NCBI GenBank assembly: GCA_943788935.1
Contig: CALSSE010000017.1
Coordinates: forward strand, 482,001 to 546,000
Origin: an uncultured bacterium
GTDB lineage: Bacteria; Myxococcota_A; Bradymonadia; UBA7976; VGTA01
Reading direction: 5' to 3'
DNA length: 64,000 nt
Shown here: in pieces, positions 41,997 through 51,134 of the stretch
Numbering within the stretch: position 1 is the stretch's first letter
Layout: every line of letters begins with the position of its first letter
Made by a program: the position numbers and the translations under genes
The notes under the pieces: generated by a model
The model's database searches: none
Told to the model about the DNA's origin: nothing
The model's input: the letters and a program-made list of their open reading frames with translations, nothing else

Positions 41997-44384
41997 ATGA
42001 TTGACCTCCCGTCAGACCTAGTGACCCATCCTTCTCGGACTCATCTTCGACATGCTAAGCGAGTAGTGATCAAATGTGGCACCGCCATCCTTAACTCTGA
42101 GGAAGGCTACCCTAGCCTGACTCGCCTATCTAATCTCATTGAGAGCGTAGTTGATCTCTCTCGTCAAGGGATAGAGGTTGTCCTCGTGGCTAGCGGGGCG
42201 GTTGGATGTGGTAAACAAGTTCTACATCGAGCCAATCTTATGCGCACTAGCGTCGCTTCACATCTTCAAGATACCCCTCAGCCTCAGGTGACACTCTCTG
42301 AAGACAGAGACAGCCGTAACCGATTAAACGCTGCCGCTGCAGCGACAGGTCAGTTAGCGCTGATGTCATTGTTCGACACCTTGTTTTCAGCGCTCAATGT
42401 GCAGTGTTCTCAGCTCCTCTTCGTGAGTCATGACTTTAAAGATCCAGGTAAAGTCTCTAAGATGAGTCAGAGTATCGAATCGCTTATCGAGCTAGGGATC
42501 GTTCCCATCATTAACGAAAACGACGCAGTGTCAGCGATCCACTCTAGCGACCCTGAACCTGGGTCTTTCTCAGATAATGACGCGCTCGCCGCCTTAGTAT
42601 CTCGTTTGTTGGGCGCTGACTTGTTGATTATCATGACCGATGTCGATGGCGTACATAACGCTCCACCGAGTGAACCAAGCGCGGTACGTTTGCGCACTCT
42701 GGATCGATCTCGCTTAAAAGAGATCATCTTCGGAGGACAATCAGCGAGCGGCCGAGGGGGGATGCGCTCGAAAATAACGGCAGCTCTTAGAGCAGTCTCT
42801 CGCGAAGCTCACTCTCCGACTGAACAGCCAGACATTAGCGCGCTCTCTCCGGTTGTGTCTTCTATCTCTCCTGAGATCTCTGAGGGTGAAATGGGGAGCG
42901 CTGTGGAGGCGGTGTTGATTATTAATGGGAGACTCCCTCGAGCCCCTCTGAGAGGTTTACTCGGTGAAGATATTGGTACTTTAGTGGTCGCCGAAGCTAC
43001 TGAATGGGAAGTCGAAGAATCTACCAATGATGACTCAAAAGTAGCTAGTCTAACAACGCTTCGTGCTCAGGTAGAGCGGAACAAAGAGGCGCGTCAGGCG
43101 CTCGCCACTCTCCCGACTGAGCGACGTGTCAAGGTGCTTCACGCTATCGCTGATGAGCTTATATCAAAGTCAACTGACATACTCTCTGCTAACGCTGAAG
43201 ACCTAAGGCGAGCAGAGCTCAATAATCTCGCGCCTCCGCTTTTGAAGCGTTTAAAGCTCACTGAGGAGAAGCTACACACCCTCGCGATGGGCATTCGAAA
43301 TATCGCTGACAAGCCTGAACCGATAGGGAGAGTTGTTCACCAACTTGAGATCTCTCCCCAGCTGAACTTAGATCGAGTGACGACTCCCATCGGTACGCTA
43401 TTGGTGATCTTTGAGTCAAGGCCTGACTCCTTACCGCAGATCGCTGCGCTCAGCCTTAAGTCGGGGAACAGCCTTATCCTCAAAGGTGGCAAAGAGGCTG
43501 AGAAATCCAATGCTTGTCTCCACGCGCTGATTACTGAGACCGTGGCTCGAGAGACTGGGGGGGTCGTAAGTCAAGAAGTGATCAGCCTAGTGACAACGCG
43601 CGCTGAGATAGGCCAGTTATTAGCGCTTGATGATCTTATCGATCTGGTTGTTCCTAGAGGCAGTAACGCGCTAGTTCGCCATATCCAAGAGAATACGAAA
43701 ATTCCCGTCTTAGGACACGCTGATGGCGTCTGTCATGTTTATGTTGACCGCGTTGCAGATCTAGAGAAAGCTCTGCGAATCGTGGTCGATGCCAAGGTCA
43801 ACTATCCCGCGGCCTGTAACGCTATGGAGACCTTACTGATCCATGAGTCCTTGGTTGAGAATGGGAGCGCAGACCGCATATTGCGCGAACTACGGAGAGC
43901 GGGAGTTACGATTTATGGCGGCCCACGAGCGGTAGAGATGGGTCTAATCTCCTCAGGTCATCTAGCGGTCGCACCGAACCCGAAAGAATGTTCTGATCTA
44001 CTTCATATAGAGTATGGAGACCTCACCTGTACCTGTGAGGTGGTGAGCGATGTAGATGAAGCGATCGCTCACTGTAATCGACATGGCAGTGGACATACTG
44101 AATGTGTGGTCACTGAAGATGAGTTGGTCGCTGAGCGATTTTTAACAGCGGTAGACTCAGCGTGTGTATTCGCCAACGCGAGCACTCGCTTCGCTGATGG
44201 TTTTAGGCTAGGTTTAGGCGCAGAGGTAGGGATCAGCACCTCGCGTATTCACGCCCGAGGCCCTGTAGGGATCGAGGGGCTTTTGACTAACAAGTGGGTC
44301 CTTCGCTCCGCAGGGGAGATTGGACACACGGTCGGTGAGTTCGCTCAAGAAGATGGCCCAATATACACTCATAAACCTCTATAG
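41997..44384 (+). CDS. bifunctional glutamate 5-kinase / gamma-glutamyl phosphate reductase (P5CS-like fusion)
   Basis: 795 residues, the length of plant and animal delta-1-pyrroline-5-carboxylate synthase. The N-terminal kinase shows V-I-K-C-G-T, V-A-S-G-A-V-G-C-G-K and N-E-N-D-A-V; the C-terminal reductase starts near residue 350 and has the catalytic Cys at residue 607 (Y-P-A-A-C-N-A). Together they convert glutamate to glutamate semialdehyde using ATP and NADPH, the first steps of proline synthesis. In most bacteria these are separate ProB and ProA proteins. The PUA domain found at the end of many ProB proteins is absent. It is monocistronic here. The stretch around residues 85-105 (T-P-Q-P-Q-V-T-L-S) is a variable loop. 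Confidence 0.92.
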   Translation: MIDLPSDLVTHPSRTHLRHAKRVVIKCGTAILNSEEGYPSLTRLSNLIESVVDLSRQGIEVVLVASGAVGCGKQVLHRANLMRTSVASHLQDTPQPQVTLSEDRDSRNRLNAAAAATGQLALMSLFDTLFSALNVQCSQLLFVSHDFKDPGKVSKMSQSIESLIELGIVPIINENDAVSAIHSSDPEPGSFSDNDALAALVSRLLGADLLIIMTDVDGVHNAPPSEPSAVRLRTLDRSRLKEIIFGGQSASGRGGMRSKITAALRAVSREAHSPTEQPDISALSPVVSSISPEISEGEMGSAVEAVLIINGRLPRAPLRGLLGEDIGTLVVAEATEWEVEESTNDDSKVASLTTLRAQVERNKEARQALATLPTERRVKVLHAIADELISKSTDILSANAEDLRRAELNNLAPPLLKRLKLTEEKLHTLAMGIRNIADKPEPIGRVVHQLEISPQLNLDRVTTPIGTLLVIFESRPDSLPQIAALSLKSGNSLILKGGKEAEKSNACLHALITETVARETGGVVSQEVISLVTTRAEIGQLLALDDLIDLVVPRGSNALVRHIQENTKIPVLGHADGVCHVYVDRVADLEKALRIVVDAKVNYPAACNAMETLLIHESLVENGSADRILRELRRAGVTIYGGPRAVEMGLISSGHLAVAPNPKECSDLLHIEYGDLTCTCEVVSDVDEAIAHCNRHGSGHTECVVTEDELVAERFLTAVDSACVFANASTRFADGFRLGLGAEVGISTSRIHARGPVGIEGLLTNKWVLRSAGEIGHTVGEFAQEDGPIYTHKPL

Positions 44385-44395
44385 AGTGAACCATT

Positions 44396-44427
44396 AAGCC
44401 TACAAGCCTACAAGCCTACAAGCCTAC
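44396..44427. repeat. 8-bp tandem repeat, four copies
   Basis: AAGCCTAC repeated four times directly after the P5CS stop codon. Non-coding; no hairpin is formed. Confidence 0.95.
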
Positions 44428-44601
44428 TTAATCCCTCATATAAATGTGTTTATTATAGAGTCTTACTTCAGCTAAACTTAGCTCATGAAAACATTCATGA
44501 TTGTTAAGGAGCTGAGAGTGCGAACTCACGATTATAAAAGCTATGATATCTGTCAGGGTAAACAGGGAAGCCTTTGGGGAGCTGCGCTGGGCTCTTTGAT
44601 A

Positions 44602-47355
44602 ATGGCATCAAGAAGGCTTACCTTCTCTCTCTCAGCGATGCTCTCGATACCCTTGATTTGCTCTCCCGGTCACGCGCAAGCAGTAGAGTCGACCTTCGAT
44701 GGCGTCGAGTTTATTAGGATAAGCGGTGGGGAGTTCCTTTTAGGGTCTCCCGCTGACCAAGGGGGGCGGAGAGTGAATGAGCGTATGAGACGAGTCCCGA
44801 TGACTCATGACTTTTGGATCAGCAAGTTTGAGGTCACTCAAGGTCAATGGGAGAGCGTGATGGGCGCTAATCCTAGTAACTTTAGAGCTTTGGGTCCCGA
44901 TCTCAGCTATCCGGTTGAATCGATCAGCTGGCATGATGCTCAGCAGTTTATCAACGCCTTGAATCAGCAGGCAGGAGGCGAATATTATCGTATGCCTACC
45001 GAGGTAGAGTGGGAGTTTGTTGCTAAGGCGAGTTCCTCTCTGAGTTGGTCATTTGGTGAGCTTGAAGCGCTCCTTGGTGACTATACGCATCGAGATGGTA
45101 GCTATGCGGCAAAGCGTGTGGGGGTTAAGCTCCCTAACGCTTGGGGGGTTTATGACCTCTATGGTAATGTGAGCGAGTGGTGTGAGGATTGGTATCAGGT
45201 ATGGCCACAGCGTCACTTAGGGGCTTGTCCTAACGCTGAGGGAGAATATAAAGTGATTAAGGGGGGGGCGAATTCGGAACCAACACGTTATTTGCGCTCT
45301 TCAAGTCGTAATTTCGCCCATCCTGATCGACGCTCCTACGCTATTGGCCTCCGCTTAGTGAGAGTGATGGATCCCCAACTTGATTCCTTTAGAAGTGATG
45401 CGAATTGTCAGTCTCCTGCGTTTTGTGGAGATGGCATGGTGAATAATAATGAGGCGTGTGATGACGGAAACCTTGAAGATAATGATGGGTGCTCTACTGC
45501 ATGTGCGCTTCAAAATGTTCCCAATAACGCGCCATGTACTCTCGGTCAGAGAGTGAGCGCCCAACAATGTGTAGACTGTCCTGCCGGTACCACGAGGCCT
45601 GCTGGAGATGTACCCTTAGGCCCTGATACCTCGTGTCTACCTATTGGCTGTGGAGATGGAGTGATTAATGGCGGTGAGGTCTGTGATGATGGATCGCTTA
45701 ACAGCGACCTCTTCTCTGATGCCTGTCGTAGTGACTGTAGCGCCCCACGCTGTGGAGATGCAGTCTTAGATTTAGGTGAAGATTGCGATGATGGTAATCT
45801 CTCTGATGAGGGCTTTTGTGACAGCGCTTGCCAAGCGGTCTCTTGGAGCGTCCCAACTCTACTTCTGTTGATTGACTTCAGCGACACTAGCTTCACTGAT
45901 CAGCTCGCAAACCCTGATACTGCATGGTCAGACCTAATGTTTGGCGATGAACAGGGACAAGGGAATCATTACTGGGCAGAGATGTTGGAGCAGCGCTTCT
46001 CGATGACTCCCGCTCAAGAGAGCTCAGGAACCGTTAATGATGGGGTCATCCGCGTCAAATTAACAGCGCCGAGCCCTTCTGGAAATGAGCGCTATGTCGT
46101 CGAAGACTCGGGTTGGATACAAGAGGCGCTCAATCTCGCCGCAGCTCAGATCAATTTTAACGCTTATGATCAAGACAATGATGGGGAACTCTCTCAACGA
46201 GAGCTCTCTATCCTGACAGTGCTTAACACCAGCTTTTCTCATATTAGTGGCGCTGGAGCGCAGGCGAATATTTTGATCGACCACATTCTGCCCAATAATG
46301 GTTTGGCTATTCCTTATTTTGCCCGCACTCTAGCGACTTACGGGAGTATTGGCGTTAATTTACATGAACTGGGACACCACTTCTTTGCGCTCAAGCACAT
46401 CGCTCACCCCAATCATCATGAATTGATGGGGTTAGGGGCTTATAATGAAGACCCTAACCTCGGGACCCTCACTAACCCCGCTTACTCTTGGGGGACTCGC
46501 CCCGCTCACCTCACCTCTTTCTCGAGGATGAGAGTAGGCTCTACGACCCCCGCGACCCCTCGTATAGGCTCGTTACCAACGACTCTTACGCTCAACGCGG
46601 TGAGCGCAGGCGCCTACAATTCGATTCAGCTCCCTACCGAAGATGGATATCTGATCCTCGCTAATCGACATGGCGCTGGCTATGATAGCGCTATTCCTTT
46701 CTGCCCCGGTCATCAAGGAGGGCTAGTGGTGATGGAGATCGCTCAGTATATCGCTCCCGTTGATCTCAGTAACATGGACGCTCAACGTCAAAACCTTGAT
46801 TATGTGAAGGAGTTTGAGTTCTGTGATCACTATGCTGTGGCAGGTCATAATGACAGCTTCTCTATGGGAGGATATCTCTTCACTGAGGTCTCTGCCGCTG
46901 GACCGACCATGACCATGAAGGCGCAAAAAGTAGCGACTCCTAGAGCGGTAGAGTCTTACAAGTGGCGTTGGTTCAAGCTCGACCCTGACCGTCCGGGCTA
47001 TCAGCTGTGGTGGCACGAGCGAGCGAGCACCGACGCGCCGACTGAAATCGACTTCTCTGAGATCCCTTTTGGAGACAACGCGAGCGGTTATTTTACAATG
47101 CTCCTCAACGCCTACTATGACACAAATGAGATTCGTTCAGTGAACTCCGAGGCGACTTGGAGCAGCTCGACACCTTATATCTCTTTCAGTATTAACCCTG
47201 TCACCGGAGGGCCAGGCACAACGATTGGCACGTCGATCGTGCGGATCATCTTTGAGCCAGGCGAGTCCTGTCCGGCTGATCGAACCGCGGTGATTACTGC
47301 TGAGGTCGACGGAGCGAACTATGAAGCGAAGCTCATCAATATCCCCTGTCACTGA
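44602..47355 (+). CDS. secreted SUMF1-domain / M6-type metalloprotease fusion
   Basis: 917 residues from ATG 44602, which gives a clean signal peptide cleaved after H-A-Q-A; an ATG at 44485 would add 39 residues before it. Residues about 25-250 are a formylglycine-generating-enzyme-like (SUMF1) domain: F-E-V-T-Q-G-Q-W, N-P-S-N-F, P-V-E-S-I-S-W, M-P-T-E-V-E-W-E and Y-G-N-V-S-E-W. The two active-site cysteines of true FGE are absent at the end (S-S-S-R-N-F-A-H). Three C-G-D-G...C-D-D-G-N repeats follow. An M6-like metalloprotease domain carries H-E-L-G-H-H at 588-593 and an EF-hand loop at about 523-534 (D-x-D-x-D-G-x7-E style). A beta domain closes it. Likely an exoprotease. Confidence 0.75.
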   Translation: MASRRLTFSLSAMLSIPLICSPGHAQAVESTFDGVEFIRISGGEFLLGSPADQGGRRVNERMRRVPMTHDFWISKFEVTQGQWESVMGANPSNFRALGPDLSYPVESISWHDAQQFINALNQQAGGEYYRMPTEVEWEFVAKASSSLSWSFGELEALLGDYTHRDGSYAAKRVGVKLPNAWGVYDLYGNVSEWCEDWYQVWPQRHLGACPNAEGEYKVIKGGANSEPTRYLRSSSRNFAHPDRRSYAIGLRLVRVMDPQLDSFRSDANCQSPAFCGDGMVNNNEACDDGNLEDNDGCSTACALQNVPNNAPCTLGQRVSAQQCVDCPAGTTRPAGDVPLGPDTSCLPIGCGDGVINGGEVCDDGSLNSDLFSDACRSDCSAPRCGDAVLDLGEDCDDGNLSDEGFCDSACQAVSWSVPTLLLLIDFSDTSFTDQLANPDTAWSDLMFGDEQGQGNHYWAEMLEQRFSMTPAQESSGTVNDGVIRVKLTAPSPSGNERYVVEDSGWIQEALNLAAAQINFNAYDQDNDGELSQRELSILTVLNTSFSHISGAGAQANILIDHILPNNGLAIPYFARTLATYGSIGVNLHELGHHFFALKHIAHPNHHELMGLGAYNEDPNLGTLTNPAYSWGTRPAHLTSFSRMRVGSTTPATPRIGSLPTTLTLNAVSAGAYNSIQLPTEDGYLILANRHGAGYDSAIPFCPGHQGGLVVMEIAQYIAPVDLSNMDAQRQNLDYVKEFEFCDHYAVAGHNDSFSMGGYLFTEVSAAGPTMTMKAQKVATPRAVESYKWRWFKLDPDRPGYQLWWHERASTDAPTEIDFSEIPFGDNASGYFTMLLNAYYDTNEIRSVNSEATWSSSTPYISFSINPVTGGPGTTIGTSIVRIIFEPGESCPADRTAVITAEVDGANYEAKLINIPCH

Positions 47356-47393
47356 TCAATGTGCGGAGAGGGGTACTTAAGGGGAGGATCGGC

Positions 47394-50300
47394 TTAGGGC
47401 ATGCGCCGAATCCCCGTTGAGTCACACTGATAAAGAGCGTCGGGAGAAAAGATTGGACAGGGAGGATGAGAAGCCAGCGCGATATCCGAGAAGGTTACTT
47501 GTGAGAGGTCCACTCCCGTAAAATTAACATCCGTGATAAGCGATTCAAAGGTCACTCTAGTTAAGCTCGTATTCGTAAAGTTTGACCTAGAGATATCGTC
47601 ATTGAAGGTGACATCCTCAAGAGCAGCGTTGGTAAAGTCTGATTCTGGAATACCACTATTAAAGCTGACATTCTCAAGAGTTGCACCAATGAAGCTCAAG
47701 TGCGAAGAGTTGTTGACATCAACAGAGACTCTAGCGAAATAAGATTGATCAAAGATCGCTGATTGATGAAATCCTCTTAATGATATGACATCAATAAATC
47801 TTGCTTCGGTAAAATCAGCATCATTAAAAATTCCACTAAATGATTCACCATTCATATCTTCGAAGGTTGCCCCTCTAAAACTCGAACCCGAAGCGTCTAC
47901 AGGTTTCAGGCGTGCTTGGGTAAAATTGACTCCATTAAAATTAGAGGACCTCATCGGTACAACTACAGTGCTCAGTGTAAAATCTGACTTGAAGGTGAAA
48001 TTAACCCGAGTCATGTTGGAATCGCTGAAATTAACATTATTTAAGGTAGCTGCACCCAAGGAGGCTCCAGTTAGGTCAGCGTTGATCACCTCAAATCCTT
48101 CTGGGAAAAAGACTTCATCGAGGATCGACTCTGGCCCCAAAGCTCTAATATATATAGGGTTGAATGAGGTAGGCCACTGGGTTCCGTAGAGCCACTCTCC
48201 GCTCTCTTCATCAAAAATAGTGTTATATCGGGCGAAAGTGAAGTTGGTACCGATCACCCGAGTCGCCTGGACATCTCCTGCGATGATTGAGTTACTCAGA
48301 TTAGCGTCTTCGAGGTTAGCGCCATACAACGAAGCGTTACTGAGGTTGACTCCCTTCATATTAAGCCCGCTGAGGTTGACTTCATTGAGACTCGCCCCTG
48401 AGAGGTTTACTCGCTCTAAGTCGACCCCTGAGAGGTCACTCTCCAAAATTTGGACATATCTCATATCAGCCCCCACTAATTCGGTGTTAACGAGGCTTAC
48501 CTTATGAAGAAATAGACCTCTCCAAGATGAGTCTCTGAGTTTCGAGTTACTAAAGTCGGTGTCACTGAGTATCACATCACGGAGGGATAAGTTCGGTCCA
48601 AATACGTTACGAAAATCGGCGCCGGTGAGATTACTCCCCGAGATTATCGTCTGAATTAATCGGGCGCTCCTAAAGTTCGCTTTATTCGATTGACCTCCTA
48701 CTGTATCCAACTGAAAGTCAGAGGCGAATACAGTATCGATGAGTCGCGCTCTAGAGAGATCAGCTGCTGAGAGGTTAACGGCGCTTAAGTCAGAGAGGAT
48801 TATGCTTGTATTCTGTAGGCAAGCCTCGGTGAGGTCTGCCTGTCGCATACTGACGCCTGAGATGTTTACTCCTGCTAACATTAGCCCTTTGAGCTGGGCT
48901 CGATTAAGGTTGATCGCGGTCCAATACACTCCATTAAGGTTAGGAGAGACGTATTCCGCTCGATCACAAGTCGTCTGTTCAGGATTCGGAGGAGGGAGCT
49001 CGCTCGTCAGCTGAGCTTCCTCAAGAAGAGAGCCCGAGAAATTGGCAAAACTGAGGTCGGTCTTGATCCGAGACTCACTACAGCTGGGTACTCCTGGATG
49101 TAATCTCGCTCTGGTTAAGTTCGCTCCAAAAAAGCTAACTCCAGTGAGTTTAGCGCCGACGAGACTGGCCGCGACGAGACTCGTGTTATCTAGACGAGCG
49201 CCGCTGAGGTCAGCGCCGCTGAGATCAGCGCCGCTGAGGTCAGCGCCAACCAATGATATTCCGCTCATCTGTAGACCGCAGAGGTCTTGATCACGGAGGA
49301 TTACTCCGCTGAGGTCAGCCCCATCGAGGGGAATCTCATTGAGTTGACTGGCGCTTAGCGAGACCCCTTGGAAATTGAGACTCGTCTCACCGAGAGAGCT
49401 AACCATCAGCGTTAGATCAAGATGATTTTCCTCACTATCGGAGAGCTCTATAAGTTGAGTAACGGTGCCAAACCCTACTCTTCGCACCTCGACTTGATGA
49501 GTCCCTGTGGTCAAGTGGTTGAATCGTAGCATTCCAGATTCAATCACTTGACTCACCTCATTAAGGCCATTACTCACGGTGACTGTAGCTACCCCTTGGC
49601 CTCTGGGTAGCCAACTCGGTGAGATATCGACGCTGACGCTTAGTTCAACGCTTGATCTTATGAGCACTTGTGGAGATTCCTCGTTATAGACCTCTCCATT
49701 GTACTTAAATGTTGACTCATCATTGTCATAGTCGAGAGAGATCTCACTCTCTGTATAGCCATCAGCGCTAAACTTAAGCAAGAGAGGGCCCATTGGCGGG
49801 ACGCTCAGTACATACATACCTCTCTCATCGGTGAGACAAGTATCAATGAGGGTCTCCTCTCCGAGATAAGCGCTCACAAAGATCATTGAGGCGTCTTCTT
49901 CCGCTTCTAGATTAATCTTTCCCCTTAACTCTACTCTTGACTCTCTGAGCAGCTCTAGCCGGAAGGGAGTCTCTATCTGAAAGAGCTCGACTCGATCGGG
50001 GAGGGTGATCTCGTCTTCTAACGCAGCGAGTCCAAGCCAGCGAATCTGAATCTTCAGACGGCCAGGTTCTGTCGCCGCGACCTCAGCAGTGAAGCTCCCA
50101 TCGGGGTTAACCACTATAGGCTCTATTCGATCTCCAATATAAACGCGAGCGGCCGTTGGGTCAGCGCCAGGGAGGAGGGAGAGATCGAGTTGGCCTCGGA
50201 TCGAGATGCCGGGGGTATCCGAGTCACAAGCGTTCCCTAGAAGCTCTGTTTCATTTGACTCTTCAGCATCAGCATCAGCGTTTCCTTGTAGGGGATTGTA

Positions 50301-50834
50301 GGTGAATACGCAGTTGTCTATGTAGTCGGGGACTTGATCATTGTCATCATCAGGATCACACAGATCACCAATGAGGTCTCGGTCATGATCTTCTTGATCA
50401 GGATTGGCTTGAAGAGGGCATGAATCTTCAGCGTCGGGGACCCCGTCTCGGTCTCGATCAGCGTTTATGTCGGTGACACAGAGATGTTGAATACATATTC
50501 GACCTAGGTCACATTCTCTAGAGACTTGACACTCTATAGGTGAGCAGACTTGAGCTTGACGATCACAATAATAGCTCGCGGGACATTGAAGATCGGTCGA
50601 GCAAGCGCAGTCATCATCAATACAGACCTCAGGCATCATTGGAGGATCATCAGACTCTTCACATATGCCCTCTAAACATCGCTGACTAAACGAACAGTCG
50701 CTGTTAATTCTGCACTGTAATGGAGCGGCTAATTGAGAGTCCGTAGTCGTTGACGAATCATCACAGCTGACTGAGAGACATAAAAATATTAAAAACGGGC
50801 TGCAAAATTTTGAGAGAAGTATGTTCTTCTTCAT
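47394..50834 (-). CDS. lipoprotein with thrombospondin type-3 repeats and a long pentapeptide-repeat domain
   Basis: 1146 residues, ATG 50834 preceded by AGGAG. Lipobox L-S-V-S-C-D-D. Residues about 30-110 are Cys-rich. Residues about 125-185 hold calcium-binding type-3 repeats (D-R-D-G-V-P-D-A-E-D-S-C-P, D-D-D-N-D-Q-V-P-D-Y). Residues about 210-450 are two or three beta-sandwich (carboxypeptidase-regulatory-like) domains. From about 480 to the end there are many A-(D/N)-L-(S/T)-X pentapeptides, which stack as a right-handed quadrilateral helix, with variable inserts. A typical mark is G-A-D-L-S-G-A-D-L-S-G-A. Cytoplasmic pentapeptide proteins mimic DNA, but here the lipobox places it at the surface, so a structural or adhesive role is more likely. 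Confidence 0.8.
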   Translation of the reverse strand: MKKNILLSKFCSPFLIFLCLSVSCDDSSTTTDSQLAAPLQCRINSDCSFSQRCLEGICEESDDPPMMPEVCIDDDCACSTDLQCPASYYCDRQAQVCSPIECQVSRECDLGRICIQHLCVTDINADRDRDGVPDAEDSCPLQANPDQEDHDRDLIGDLCDPDDDNDQVPDYIDNCVFTYNPLQGNADADAEESNETELLGNACDSDTPGISIRGQLDLSLLPGADPTAARVYIGDRIEPIVVNPDGSFTAEVAATEPGRLKIQIRWLGLAALEDEITLPDRVELFQIETPFRLELLRESRVELRGKINLEAEEDASMIFVSAYLGEETLIDTCLTDERGMYVLSVPPMGPLLLKFSADGYTESEISLDYDNDESTFKYNGEVYNEESPQVLIRSSVELSVSVDISPSWLPRGQGVATVTVSNGLNEVSQVIESGMLRFNHLTTGTHQVEVRRVGFGTVTQLIELSDSEENHLDLTLMVSSLGETSLNFQGVSLSASQLNEIPLDGADLSGVILRDQDLCGLQMSGISLVGADLSGADLSGADLSGARLDNTSLVAASLVGAKLTGVSFFGANLTRARLHPGVPSCSESRIKTDLSFANFSGSLLEEAQLTSELPPPNPEQTTCDRAEYVSPNLNGVYWTAINLNRAQLKGLMLAGVNISGVSMRQADLTEACLQNTSIILSDLSAVNLSAADLSRARLIDTVFASDFQLDTVGGQSNKANFRSARLIQTIISGSNLTGADFRNVFGPNLSLRDVILSDTDFSNSKLRDSSWRGLFLHKVSLVNTELVGADMRYVQILESDLSGVDLERVNLSGASLNEVNLSGLNMKGVNLSNASLYGANLEDANLSNSIIAGDVQATRVIGTNFTFARYNTIFDEESGEWLYGTQWPTSFNPIYIRALGPESILDEVFFPEGFEVINADLTGASLGAATLNNVNFSDSNMTRVNFTFKSDFTLSTVVVPMRSSNFNGVNFTQARLKPVDASGSSFRGATFEDMNGESFSGIFNDADFTEARFIDVISLRGFHQSAIFDQSYFARVSVDVNNSSHLSFIGATLENVSFNSGIPESDFTNAALEDVTFNDDISRSNFTNTSLTRVTFESLITDVNFTGVDLSQVTFSDIALASHPPCPIFSPDALYQCDSTGIRRMP
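49188..49255 (-). repeat. 15-bp repeat in the pentapeptide region
   Basis: CGCTGAGGTCAGCGC-type units are repeated about four times with few mismatches (minus strand: G-A-D-L-S). The rest of the domain is diverged, so this core looks like a recent expansion. Confidence 0.7.
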
Positions 50835-51134
50835 TTGAGTCTCCTACTCCAATAATGACATATCATGTTAAGTATATTTTATTATGACGACTAATCATTT
50901 CCTACGATCATCAACTCATTAATCTCAGAATAGTTATTTAAATCTCGATACTCAAATATCTCTAGACAGCGGTGATCTACTTAATGATCTACCTAGTGGT
51001 TTTCTAAGCGTTAACAGCGACCCAAGTGAGGTTTTGTTGGGACGGTTCTCAAGTTTATCACTTCGCTATATCTGTTGATATCATGGACAGCTCTGTGAGA
51101 AGGGAGAGAGAGCTTTTGCCTGCTCAAAATCTCC
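50835..51134. other. 300-base intergenic region
   Basis: AT-rich stretch after the PLP operon on the minus strand and before the pentapeptide lipoprotein. I see no gene, strong hairpin or repeat. It probably carries the lipoprotein promoter. Confidence 0.3.
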
